Positions 6,492 through 13,176 of a DNA stretch of 13,199 nt are shown one piece after another (the first letter of the stretch is position 1; each line of letters begins with the position of its first letter). A program made the position numbers and the translations under genes. Under the pieces are notes generated by a model. The model had not been told where the DNA came from, searched no databases, and was given only the letters and a program-made list of their open reading frames with translations. Source of the DNA: an uncultured Veillonella sp. (GTDB lineage Bacteria > Bacillota > Negativicutes > Veillonellales > Veillonellaceae); assembly GCF_900545205.1 (NCBI RefSeq), contig NZ_UQYC01000055.1, forward strand, positions 1-13,199. The letters are read 5' to 3'.

Positions 6492-7359
6492 GCCTCGTAC
6501 ATTAGTAGCTGCTTTAGGGCCTACCATTTTAGGTGCAGCCTTTAGCTATTACGCATTTGGTGCCACTCACGGTACAGGTCTTGCCATTATCCATACGGTT
6601 TTAATATTTTTAGCCGTTGTAACAGCTCAAATTGTAGCTAATTTATGGAATGAATATAAAGATTTTAAATCTGGTCTCGATGCAGGGCAAAAGGTTGGTA
6701 ATGCTGGTTCTATTACGCGTGGTGCTATTACACCAGAACTCATCGTTACCATGATTAAGGTGCTCATGGTGGTACCTATTATCATCGGACTTTACCTATC
6801 TGCCACCATCACTTGGTACTATATTCCAGCAGGTTTTCTTTGCATTCTAATTAGCTTCCTCTATTCTGGTGGTCCAAAACCAATTTCCCGTACACCATTT
6901 GGGGAAATTTCCTCTGGCATCGCTATGGGGTTTGCTATCGTACTCATAACAGGCTATGCATGGACACGTGACTTATCCTCAGCATTATTGATACCTGCTA
7001 TTCCATCTACATTACTAGTTGGCTCCATTATGCTCACTAATAACATTCGTGATATTAGAAATGATGAAAGCCACGGTCGACGTACGTTACCAATCGTTTT
7101 GGGTCGTGAACGCGCTCTCAGTCTGATGAGCATCACCTACCTATTCAACTTTATTTGGATCCTTGCATGGATCATCGTAGGTCACATGACATGGTTCTCC
7201 CTATTAGCCTTCTTCGCAGCACCACTAGCTTTCAAAACGCTACACACCTTAAGTACTAAAACAGATGAATACCTTCTGGACAAAGCGATGGGCACCACTG
7301 CGGGAGCAGCTATGATTTACCAAATCATGTGGTCCATAGGTTTAATTATTGGCAAATAA
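6463..7359 (+). CDS. menA: 1,4-dihydroxy-2-naphthoate polyprenyltransferase (MenA)
   Basis: MenA attaches the polyprenyl tail to 1,4-dihydroxy-2-naphthoate in menaquinone synthesis. It is an integral membrane protein of the UbiA superfamily. From the ATG at 6463 it has 298 residues, the usual length, with eight or nine hydrophobic helices. The first Mg-prenyl-diphosphate motif is NEYKDFKSGLD (63-73) and the second is NNIRDIRNDESHGRRTLP (193-210); GSITRGAIT (82-90) and GGPKPISRTPFGE (136-148) are also MenA-like. The frame continues upstream to a GTG at 6439, but that codon overlaps the only ribosome binding site (6433-6439), so the ATG is preferred despite its 23-nt distance, with the intervening hairpin explaining the gap. 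It stands alone and is followed by a long terminator. No other men gene is in the window. A different aromatic acceptor is possible but less likely. Confidence 0.87.
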   Translation: MIQEIIPLTRPRTLVAALGPTILGAAFSYYAFGATHGTGLAIIHTVLIFLAVVTAQIVANLWNEYKDFKSGLDAGQKVGNAGSITRGAITPELIVTMIKVLMVVPIIIGLYLSATITWYYIPAGFLCILISFLYSGGPKPISRTPFGEISSGIAMGFAIVLITGYAWTRDLSSALLIPAIPSTLLVGSIMLTNNIRDIRNDESHGRRTLPIVLGRERALSLMSITYLFNFIWILAWIIVGHMTWFSLLAFFAAPLAFKTLHTLSTKTDEYLLDKAMGTTAGAAMIYQIMWSIGLIIGK

Positions 7360-7407
7360 GTATTTACCAATACGTACATACACTACATACAATTACATAA
7401 AATAAAG

Positions 7408-7463
7408 AGAGATTTTCAAACTTTAACAACGTTTTATAGATGTTAGTTTGAAAATCTCTTTTT
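7408..7463 (+). terminator. Long-stem terminator after menA
   Basis: AGAGATTTTCAAAC (7408-7421) pairs perfectly with GTTTGAAAATCTCT (7446-7459). Inside it TAACA (7424-7428) pairs with TGTTA (7441-7445), and five T follow the outer arm (7459-7463). The stem is AT-rich but unusually long. It separates menA from the metQ-type gene. Confidence 0.75.
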
Positions 7464-7504
7464 GCTATAACTTTAAGCTATGGAGAACTCGTAATAATTC
7501 CTTC

Positions 7505-7533
7505 TTGATAGATAGGAAATAATTTAGTACTAT
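7505..7533 (+). promoter_or_regulatory. Candidate promoter of the metQ-type gene
   Basis: TTGATA (7505-7510) and TACTAT (7528-7533) are separated by exactly 17 nt, 46 nt before the start codon. The -35 matches consensus at five of six positions, the -10 at four. I see no S-box or T-box fold in the short space between the menA terminator and the gene. Confidence 0.4.
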
Positions 7534-7578
7534 TAATGTAATATTTTATATGAACTAATTGTAAAAGGAGTGTGTCTA

Positions 7579-8400
7579 ATGAGAAAATTTTTAGCATTAG
7601 CGGCTACTGTAATCCTTGGCGGTGCTTTATTGATCGCGGGTTGCGGTAACGACAACAGCAAGCAAGCTGCTAGCAATGGCAAGCAAGTATTAAAAATCGG
7701 TGCTACAGCAGTACCTCACGCAGAAATCTTGGAACAAGTTAAACCTATCTTGGCAAAAGATGGTATTGATTTACAAATCACTGAATTCACTGATTACAAT
7801 ACACCAAACCTTGCTTTGGGTGATAAAGAAATCGATGCAAACTTCTTCCAACATGTACCTTACATGGATGAATTCGCAAAAGCTCATAACCTCCCATTAG
7901 TATCTGCTGGTGGTGTTCATCTTGAACCAATGGGCTTATACTCCCGTCAAATCAAAGATTTGAAAGATCTACCTAAAGGCGCTAAAATCGCTATCCCTAA
8001 TGACCCTACAAACGGTGGTCGTGCATTATTGTTATTGCAAAAAGAAGGTCTTATCACATTGAAAGACTCCAGCAATATCTTATCTACAGTTCAAGATATC
8101 GCTTCCAACCCTAATGGTTATCAATTCGTTGAATTAGAAGCAGCTCAAGTACCTCGTTCTCTTGACGATGTTGCTTTAGCAGCTATCAACACTAACTTTG
8201 CATTAAATGCAGGCCTTAACCCTAGTAAAGATGCATTGGCAATTGAATCCAAAGATTCCCCTTACGTAAACATCGTTACTGTACTTAAAGGTAACGAAAA
8301 CGATCCTCGCATCAAAAAATTAATGGAAGCACTTCATAGCCCTGAAATCAAAAAATTCATTGAAGAAAAATACAAAGGTGCAGTTGTTCCTGCATTCTAA
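7579..8400 (+). CDS. metQ: MetQ/NlpA-family substrate-binding lipoprotein
   Basis: This is the substrate-binding lipoprotein of a methionine-type ABC importer (NlpA family), 273 residues from the ATG at 7579. The signal peptide ends in the lipobox LIAGC, with C22 as the lipidated cysteine, followed by a polar linker. The mature part opens with LKIGATAVPHAEILEQVKP, then FTDYNTPNLALGDKEIDANFFQH and KIAIPNDPTNGGRALLLLQKEG, all typical of MetQ. GGAG sits 8 nt before the ATG; the frame continues to a GTG at 7570 that overlaps this site and is rejected. No ATPase (MetN) or permease (MetI) gene is adjacent: terminators isolate it on both sides. It may serve an importer encoded elsewhere, like E. coli NlpA. 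Methionine as ligand is a family inference. Confidence 0.9.
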   Translation: MRKFLALAATVILGGALLIAGCGNDNSKQAASNGKQVLKIGATAVPHAEILEQVKPILAKDGIDLQITEFTDYNTPNLALGDKEIDANFFQHVPYMDEFAKAHNLPLVSAGGVHLEPMGLYSRQIKDLKDLPKGAKIAIPNDPTNGGRALLLLQKEGLITLKDSSNILSTVQDIASNPNGYQFVELEAAQVPRSLDDVALAAINTNFALNAGLNPSKDALAIESKDSPYVNIVTVLKGNENDPRIKKLMEALHSPEIKKFIEEKYKGAVVPAF

Positions 8401-8410
8401 GGTATAAAGT

Positions 8411-8441
8411 AAAAGAGACCACATATGTGGTCTCTTTTTTT
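8411..8441 (+). terminator. Two-way terminator between metQ and cdd
   Basis: A perfect 28-nt palindrome (8411-8438), AAAAGAGACCAC and its complement around ATAT, ends in seven T on the plus strand (8435-8441). On the minus strand the arm ends in four U. It lies between two convergent stop codons (8400 and 8443) and can serve both genes. Confidence 0.88.
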
Positions 8442-8442
8442 A

Positions 8443-8859
8443 CTATAAGCTATCAGCACCAAATCTAAAGGGTAATAACTCATCAAGACTAACAACTCTA
8501 TAATTGCCTTTTAGATTAGCCAAAATAATCTGTGGTATTTCAAATTCAGAAATCACCTGGCGACAAGCGCCACAAGGTGCACAAGGTCCTTCCGTATCAG
8601 CAACTACGGCGAGGGCCTTAAATTTTGTATGCCCTTCTGATACAGCTTTAAATATAGCAGTTCGTTCTGCACAGTTCGTTAAGCCATAGGAAGCATTTTC
8701 TATATTACAGCCTTCATAGATACTCCCATCCTCACATACAAGGGCTGCACCTACGCCAAAATGGGAGTACGGACTATAGGTTTTCTCTCGAGCTGCTATA
8801 GCACGATCAATAAGCTTTTGAATTTCCTGTTCTGTCATATGAGTTTCCCTTTCTATCAT
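8443..8859 (-). CDS. cdd: Cytidine deaminase
   Basis: Cdd is the zinc enzyme that deaminates cytidine and deoxycytidine to uridine and deoxyuridine in the cytoplasm. The protein has 138 residues from the ATG at 8859, the size of the tetrameric bacterial type (B. subtilis Cdd, 136). CNIEN (51-55) carries the ribose-contacting Asn and Glu. NCAERTAIFKA (62-72) holds zinc ligand C63 and catalytic E65. PCGACRQV (95-102) holds zinc ligands C96 and C99; three cysteine ligands is the tetrameric form. The frame is open up to 8922, inside pdp, but GGAG lies 6 nt before the ATG at 8859, directly after the pdp stop; another Met at 8838 has a poorer site. Last gene of the nucleoside operon, 10 nt after pdp. 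Its product feeds Pdp. Confidence 0.93.
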   Translation of the reverse strand: MIERETHMTEQEIQKLIDRAIAAREKTYSPYSHFGVGAALVCEDGSIYEGCNIENASYGLTNCAERTAIFKAVSEGHTKFKALAVVADTEGPCAPCGACRQVISEFEIPQIILANLKGNYRVVSLDELLPFRFGADSL

Positions 8860-8869
8860 ATGGATCTCC

Positions 8870-10171
8870 TCATTCCACCATATCAAGAATTGTATCCACC
8901 ACAATTGGTGCAGTTTCACCAAAGGTTATGGCCTCTAAATATGTTTGACTAGCATTGGCGAGCAAGCTTTCATCGGAAGCATACAAGGTAGCTATACTTT
9001 CACCTGTTCGAACAGTATCACCTGTTTTCTTGTGCATTATGATGCCCGCACTATAATCGATAGGGCCATCCTTAACTGTACGTCCTGCTCCAAGCATAAC
9101 CGATGCAATACCACATTGCTCGGTGTTCATATGCGTAATATAACCGTCTTGAGGCGCTGTAACATCATAGGTGAATTTTCCGATTGCTAATAAGCTTTCA
9201 TCATCAAGAACACGACTATCTCCACCTTGAGCATCAATCATCATACGCAATCGATCTAAGGCAGCACCAGAGTTGAGTGCCTCTTGTACACGGCTGAGGG
9301 CAGTTTCATAGTCGCATATATGGCTCAATACGAGCATATGGGCAGCCATAATAAGACATTCATGTGTTAAATCCTCTGGGCCATGACCTTTCAACGTATC
9401 AATAACCTCGCGAATTTCCAAAGCATTACCAATGGCATGACCTAATGGTCTATCCATATCGGTTAAAACAGCCTTAACAGAGCGGCCATTTTCCGTACCA
9501 ATATCTACCATTGCTTTAGCCAATGCACGAGCATCGTCTAAGGTTTTCATAAAGGCCCCACTGCCAACCTTTACGTCTAGCAAGATAGCTTGTGCTCCAG
9601 AAGCTAATTTTTTACTCATAACAGAGGATGCAATCAATGGAATACTATCTACAGTGCCTGTTACGTCTCGCAAGGCATAGAGTTTTTTATCTGCTGGTGC
9701 CAAACCTTCAGATTGACCGATTACAGCTAGGCCTATTGTATTGACTTGATTAATAAAGGCTTCTTGGTCCAAGGATACCTTTAGGTTTGGTATAGATTCC
9801 ATCTTGTCGATGGTACCACCCGTATGACCAAGACCACGGCCCGACATTTTCGCCACCTTGCCGCCACAAGCAGCCACCAAAGGCCCTATGATAAGGGTTG
9901 TCTTATCCCCTACACCGCCGGTACTATGTTTATCTACTGTTATACCATTGATATTGGACAAATCTACCATGTGCCCCGATTGTGCCATCGCTAATGTCAA
10001 TGTGCCTAGTTCACGAGCATTCATCCCATTAAATACAATGGTCATCAACAAAGCACTCACTTGATAGTCTGGAATTTCGCCATTCACATAGCCAGAGATA
10101 ACAAAGTGAATTTCCTCATCTGTTAATGGTAAATTAGAACGTTTTTTTAGAATAATATCATACATGCGCAT
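8870..10171 (-). CDS. pdp: Pyrimidine-nucleoside phosphorylase
   Basis: This enzyme phosphorolyses uridine, deoxyuridine and thymidine to free base plus (deoxy)ribose-1-phosphate. Its 433 residues equal the length of B. subtilis Pdp, and the sequence is much closer to that than to E. coli DeoA (440). Phosphate-binding KHSTGGVGDKT spans 81-91 and SGRGLGHTGGTIDK spans 110-123. Pyrimidine-contacting residues R168, S183 and K187 lie in LYALRDVTGTVDSIPL and ASSVMSKK. The N-terminus MRMYDIILKKR is the usual helix. The site before the ATG (GGCGG, about 8 nt away) is mediocre. It follows deoC after 53 nt containing a hairpin, and precedes cdd by 10 nt. Dual uridine/thymidine specificity is expected from the family rather than read directly. 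Confidence 0.93.
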   Translation of the reverse strand: MRMYDIILKKRSNLPLTDEEIHFVISGYVNGEIPDYQVSALLMTIVFNGMNARELGTLTLAMAQSGHMVDLSNINGITVDKHSTGGVGDKTTLIIGPLVAACGGKVAKMSGRGLGHTGGTIDKMESIPNLKVSLDQEAFINQVNTIGLAVIGQSEGLAPADKKLYALRDVTGTVDSIPLIASSVMSKKLASGAQAILLDVKVGSGAFMKTLDDARALAKAMVDIGTENGRSVKAVLTDMDRPLGHAIGNALEIREVIDTLKGHGPEDLTHECLIMAAHMLVLSHICDYETALSRVQEALNSGAALDRLRMMIDAQGGDSRVLDDESLLAIGKFTYDVTAPQDGYITHMNTEQCGIASVMLGAGRTVKDGPIDYSAGIIMHKKTGDTVRTGESIATLYASDESLLANASQTYLEAITFGETAPIVVDTILDMVE

Positions 10172-10191
10172 GGTTATACCGCCATTCTAAG

Positions 10192-10220
10192 AAACCACCT
10201 AAGCACTGCCTAGGTGGTTT
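10192..10220 (-). repeat. Intercistronic hairpin between deoC and pdp
   Basis: AAACCACCTA (10192-10201) pairs perfectly with TAGGTGGTTT (10211-10220) around nine bases. On the deoC-pdp transcript it falls 4 nt after the deoC stop and 20 nt before the pdp start. It is not followed by a U run on that strand (TCTTAG), so it is a weak terminator at best; an attenuating or RNA-stabilising role is possible. Confidence 0.6.
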
Positions 10221-10224
10221 TCTA

Positions 10225-10887
10225 TTACACTTCTTCGTCTAAATGATCTTTGAGTAGTTCTACTGCTGCACTGGCGCCAATACGGCTACAACCTTCTGCA
10301 ATATAGGCTTTCATATCAGAGATAGAACGAACACCACCGGCAGCCTTAATTTTTACATTAGGGCCGATGTGTTTCTTAAAGAGTTGAATATCTTCAATAC
10401 TAGCCCCACTGCTACCAAAACCTGTAGATGTTTTGATATAGTCGGCTCCACCCTCTGTAACACATTTACAGAGAGCTACCTTTTCAGAATCCGTTAGATA
10501 GCACGTTTCGATGATAACCTTTAAAATTTTATCTCCACAAGCCTCTTTAAGTGACTTAATTTCACCAGTAACGGATTCAAAATCACCTTGTTTTACATTG
10601 CCTAGATTTATGACCATATCAATTTCAGAGGCCCCTTCCGAAAGGGCTTGTTTTGTTTCAGCTACCTTCACCTCTGTCGTTTCATAGCCTAAAGGGAAAC
10701 CAATAACAGTGCAAACATTGAGGTCTGGGTACGATTCATGGGCAGAAGCCACAAAATCTGGTGGAATGCAAACAGATGCCGTCTTATAGGCTACACCGGC
10801 TTCACAAATTTCTTTAATATCATCCCATGTAGCTGTAGGACGTAATAGTGTGTGATCCACATAAGATAATAATTCTTTGCCTAACAT
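10225..10887 (-). CDS. deoC: Deoxyribose-phosphate aldolase
   Basis: DeoC splits 2-deoxyribose-5-phosphate into acetaldehyde and glyceraldehyde-3-phosphate, the last step of deoxynucleoside breakdown. The 220-residue cytoplasmic TIM barrel is the normal bacterial length. The Schiff-base lysine is K152 in DYIKTSTGFG; K181 in IKAAGGVRS and D90 in EIDMVINLG complete the catalytic set. DHTLLRPTAT (11-20) is the typical first strand and loop. GGAGA lies 7 nt before the ATG, and the gene begins 14 nt after the exonuclease stop, so they share a transcript. It needs phosphopentomutase (DeoB), which is not in the window, to link it to Pdp. No DeoR-type regulator is nearby. Confidence 0.95.
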   Translation of the reverse strand: MLGKELLSYVDHTLLRPTATWDDIKEICEAGVAYKTASVCIPPDFVASAHESYPDLNVCTVIGFPLGYETTEVKVAETKQALSEGASEIDMVINLGNVKQGDFESVTGEIKSLKEACGDKILKVIIETCYLTDSEKVALCKCVTEGGADYIKTSTGFGSSGASIEDIQLFKKHIGPNVKIKAAGGVRSISDMKAYIAEGCSRIGASAAVELLKDHLDEEV

Positions 10888-10901
10888 AGTGTCTCTCCTT
10901 A

Positions 10902-11531
10902 CTAAAAGAACGACATTTGCTCTGGCTCAGGTTCTTTATGTAAAGCCTCTTGAGCAGCGCGATTTTTGTCATCAATAAATGGTTCTAGTGGTACACCTGT
11001 AGCCTTCAACAAATCTGGCAAGCTATTAACGCCCTTAGCCTTAGCCGCCTCTAACACAACCTTAGCACATGTTTCCGCATCATCTAATGCGTAGTGATGT
11101 TTAAACTCAACCCCCATGTATGCAGCCATTGTGTTTAGCTTATGGTTTACTAAATCTGGCCATACAGCACGTGAAAGTTTTACAGTACATGCATAATCTA
11201 GCTCTGGCCAAGGAATTTTATAGTAATCCAGTGTAGCACGCAATACATTCATATCGAATTTTGCGTTGTGAGCTACCATGATATTACCTTTTAAATGATT
11301 TTCGTAGATTGCATTCCACAATTGATCAAAGGTTTTCTCATGGATAACATCCTTTGGTTGAATACCATGAATTTCAATACATTCATCATCAAAACTCATG
11401 AACGGTGGTTTGATAAGGCTATACGCCTTTTTGGTAATCTGTCCATCCTTTACGGTAATAACCGCTAAGGAGCACGCACTATTTTTAAATTTATTAGCTG
11501 TTTCAAAGTCTAATGCAACAAAATCTAACAT
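10902..11531 (-). CDS. DEDDh 3'-5' exonuclease (DnaQ-like) with a clamp-binding tail
   Basis: This 209-residue exonuclease belongs to the DnaQ/RNase T superfamily, cutting DNA or RNA from the 3' end with two metal ions. The catalytic set is complete: D8 and E10 in ALDFETAN, D93 in HNAKFDMNVL, H146 and D151 in HHYALDDAETC. The exonuclease domain fills about 1-165. A short region follows (LPDLLKATGVPLEPF, 171-185) and then a charged linker (KEPEPE). The protein ends in QMSFF (205-209), which fits the pentapeptide used to bind the beta sliding clamp. There is no polymerase, helicase or GIY-YIG part, so it is a stand-alone exonuclease. AAAGGAG lies 5 nt before the ATG. It leads the deoC-pdp-cdd operon. 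Whether its substrate is damaged DNA, replication errors or fragments for salvage is unknown. Confidence 0.85.
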   Translation of the reverse strand: MLDFVALDFETANKFKNSACSLAVITVKDGQITKKAYSLIKPPFMSFDDECIEIHGIQPKDVIHEKTFDQLWNAIYENHLKGNIMVAHNAKFDMNVLRATLDYYKIPWPELDYACTVKLSRAVWPDLVNHKLNTMAAYMGVEFKHHYALDDAETCAKVVLEAAKAKGVNSLPDLLKATGVPLEPFIDDKNRAAQEALHKEPEPEQMSFF

Positions 11532-11597
11532 AGGACTCCTTTCAAATCTATATGTTTTTTAATTTATATATAAGAATTGTATTCATTTTCTCCATTT

Positions 11598-11606
11598 ATT
11601 ATAGCA
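11598..11606 (-). promoter_or_regulatory. Extended -10 promoter for the exonuclease-deo operon
   Basis: On the minus strand TGCTATAAT (complement of 11606-11598) is a perfect extended -10 element, 67 nt upstream of the exonuclease start. The hexamer 17 nt further upstream (GTAGAT) is not a good -35, as is usual when TGn is present. The region between promoter and gene is AT-rich and without clear structure. Confidence 0.5.
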
Positions 11607-11634
11607 TGAAACACTCTATAATCTACTATTCAAC

Positions 11635-11651
11635 GGTGACTATTAGTCACC
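11635..11651. promoter_or_regulatory. 17-nt palindrome, candidate operator between the deo and pyr operons
   Basis: GGTGACT (11635-11641) and AGTCACC (11645-11651) form a perfect inverted repeat with a 3-nt spacer. It sits about 30 nt upstream of the deo -10 and 20 nt upstream of the pyrF -35, the right place for a regulator of either or both. No T run follows, so it is not a terminator. The binding protein is unknown. Confidence 0.5.
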
Positions 11652-11653
11652 TC

Positions 11654-11698
11654 TTTCACATCAAATTTAATTGACAGATAGGCCCTCTGTATGTGAAA
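11654..11698. repeat. Wide inverted repeat framing the pyrF promoter
   Basis: TTTCACAT (11654-11661) and ATGTGAAA (11691-11698) are exact complements. They lie on both sides of the pyrF -35, and the right arm overlaps the -10. Between them ACAGA (11674-11678) and TCTGT (11686-11690) form another small repeat, the latter touching the right outer arm. It may hold operator half-sites; the function is inferred. Confidence 0.4.
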
Positions 11699-11700
11699 AT
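11671..11700 (+). promoter_or_regulatory. Promoter of pyrF-pyrE
   Basis: A consensus -35 TTGACA (11671-11676) is followed after 18 nt by GAAAAT (11695-11700), four of six matches, preceded by TGT as in extended -10 elements. It is 35 nt from the pyrF ATG, which leaves a leader too short for a PyrR-type attenuator. Confidence 0.55.
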
Positions 11701-11734
11701 TATTTAGATATATATGTAGTATGGAGGTTGCAAG

Positions 11735-12454
11735 ATGGCAGATGACAGATTAATCGTTGCCCTTGATGTATCCACTATGGATGCGATGAAAGAAACCGTA
11801 ACAGCCCTTGGTGATGCGGTTAGCTTTTACAAGGTCGGCATGGAGCTATTCTACGCCGAAGGAGAGCAAACAGTTCGCTATTTACAAGAGCAAAACAAAC
11901 AAGTATTTCTTGATTTGAAATTGCATGATATTCCTAATACAGTAGCACATGGCGTATCTTCCCTAACACGTTTAGGTGCTAACTTGATCACTATGCATGG
12001 TCAAGGTGGTCCTGTTATGATGAAAGCTGCTGTAAAAGCTGCTCGTGAAACAGCTGAACAATTAGGTGTTGAACGTACAAAATTATTGGCAATCACTGTA
12101 TTAACTAGCTTTGATGATGAAGCTTGGACTGCAACTGGTGGTCAATTACCGATTTCCGACCAAGTTATTCGTTTAGCAAAGCTTGCTAAAGAATGTGGCA
12201 TGGATGGCGTTGTATGTTCCGCATTAGAGGCTAAGATGATTCGTGAAGCATGTGGTGATGATTTCCTCATCGTAACACCTGGTATTCGCCCATCCTTTGC
12301 AGCAACAGACGACCAAAAACGTATTGCTACACCTGCTAGTGCATTACAAGATGGCGCATCTCGCCTCGTTATTGGCCGCCCTATTACACAGGCTGAAAAC
12401 CCTCGTGAAGCAGTTCGTTTAATTATTGAAGAAATGGAGAATGTATCCAAATGA
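11735..12454 (+). CDS. pyrF: Orotidine 5'-phosphate decarboxylase
   Basis: PyrF decarboxylates OMP to UMP, the last step of de novo pyrimidine synthesis. The 239-residue cytoplasmic TIM barrel is the usual length of the bacterial class. The catalytic D-x-K-x-x-D is D60, K62 and D65 in FLDLKLHDIPNTV. D11 (VALDV) and K33 (YKVGMEL) complete the substrate site. The phosphate-binding loop VTPGIRP and the C-terminal LVIGRPIT are intact. GGAGG at 11723-11727 lies 7 nt before the ATG. Its stop overlaps the pyrE start in ATGA, so the two are translated together. They form a two-gene unit; carAB, pyrB, pyrC and pyrD are not in the window. Confidence 0.97.
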   Translation: MADDRLIVALDVSTMDAMKETVTALGDAVSFYKVGMELFYAEGEQTVRYLQEQNKQVFLDLKLHDIPNTVAHGVSSLTRLGANLITMHGQGGPVMMKAAVKAARETAEQLGVERTKLLAITVLTSFDDEAWTATGGQLPISDQVIRLAKLAKECGMDGVVCSALEAKMIREACGDDFLIVTPGIRPSFAATDDQKRIATPASALQDGASRLVIGRPITQAENPREAVRLIIEEMENVSK

Positions 12455-13038
12455 TGACAGAACAAGAAGTAAAACAATTACTTATCGACACTCAAGCTAT
12501 TTTAGAAGGTCACTTCCTTTTGACATCTGGACTCCACAGCCCAATGTACGTTGAAAAATTCAATGTATTGCAACATCCTAAATACACTGAAACGCTTTGT
12601 AAAGAATTAGCTGAACGCTTCCGCAATCAAAATGTAGAACTCGTTATCGGACCTATGACTGGTGGTATCTTACTAGCTCACGAAGTAGGTAAAGCTCTTG
12701 GTACACGCGCTATCTTCACAGAACGTGAAAAAGGTGTTATGACATTGCGCCGTGGCTTCAAAATCGAACCAGGTACACGCGTGCTTATCGTTGAAGACAT
12801 CGTAACTACTGGTGGTTCTGTACAAGAGGTAGTAAATGTTGTAAACCAATCTGGTGGTGAAATCGTAGGGGTAGGTTTACTCGTTAACCGTTCTGGTGGT
12901 AAAGCAGAATTCGGCGTACCTCATGAAAAAGTACAAGCATTGCTTAACCTTGAAGTTCCTACATACAAACCTGAAGAATGCCCTCTTTGCAAAGACGGCG
13001 TAGCTATGACAGAACGTGGTTCTAAACACATCAAATAA
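12451..13038 (+). CDS. pyrE: Orotate phosphoribosyltransferase
   Basis: PyrE joins orotate and PRPP to make OMP, the step before PyrF. The protein has 195 residues. The PRPP loop LIVEDIVTTGGSV spans 112-124, and GHFLLTSGLHSPMYVEK (20-36) and GPMTGGILLAHEVG (67-80) are the substrate regions. It resembles the Thermus-type branch, which ends in a CPLC-containing tail: here ECPLCKDG (176-183) with C177 and C180 is present. The start overlaps the pyrF stop by 4 nt (ATGATGA); two consecutive ATG codons (12451 and 12454) are possible, and the nearest GGAG is some 11 nt upstream, so initiation probably relies on coupling. A palindromic terminator follows the stop. Confidence 0.96.
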   Translation: MMTEQEVKQLLIDTQAILEGHFLLTSGLHSPMYVEKFNVLQHPKYTETLCKELAERFRNQNVELVIGPMTGGILLAHEVGKALGTRAIFTEREKGVMTLRRGFKIEPGTRVLIVEDIVTTGGSVQEVVNVVNQSGGEIVGVGLLVNRSGGKAEFGVPHEKVQALLNLEVPTYKPEECPLCKDGVAMTERGSKHIK

Positions 13039-13045
13039 AATGACT

Positions 13046-13075
13046 AAAGACCTATGCATATGCATAGGTCTTTTC
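13046..13075 (+). terminator. Terminator of pyrF-pyrE
   Basis: AAAGACCTATGCA (13046-13058) pairs with TGCATAGGTCTTT (13061-13073) in a near-continuous palindrome, followed by a T-rich tract (TTTTCTTTT). It begins 8 nt after the pyrE stop. Confidence 0.85.
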
Positions 13076-13144
13076 TTTTAAATATATAAGTCAATAAAAA
13101 TATTCCCAATCTATCAAATATAATCAACATTTATAAATAGATAT

Positions 13145-13176
13145 AAAAAGAGCTCCTTCACTGAGGAGCTCTTTTT
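13145..13176. terminator. Second terminator near the window end, probably for a gene beyond it
   Basis: AAAAAGAGCTCCT (13145-13157) pairs perfectly with AGGAGCTCTTTTT (13164-13176) around six bases. The U run is five on either strand, so it can work both ways. Since pyrE already has a terminator, this one may belong to a convergent gene to the right. Bases 13080-13144 between them are AT-rich with no gene. Confidence 0.7.

Noticed and set aside
6330..6527. 65-codon minus-strand frame over the menA start
   Set aside because: It covers the menA 5' end and the AT-rich gap, without a ribosome binding site; composition looks non-coding.
7464..7578. Possible S-box or T-box riboswitch before metQ
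   Set aside because: Too little space after the menA terminator, and no T-box consensus or S-box stems are visible.
8860..8922. N-terminal extension of cytidine deaminase into pdp
   Set aside because: The added 21 residues are a shadow of the pdp 3' end, exceed the family length, and GGAG lies just before 8859.
11654..11661. CRP-type operator suggested by TCACA and TGTGA near pyrF
   Set aside because: The half-sites are in the reversed order and 29 nt apart, unlike TGTGA-N6-TCACA, so I only report an inverted repeat.
12142..12477. 111-codon open frame on the minus strand inside pyrF/pyrE
   Set aside because: Opposite-strand shadow of two clearly conserved genes, with no ribosome binding site or family resemblance.
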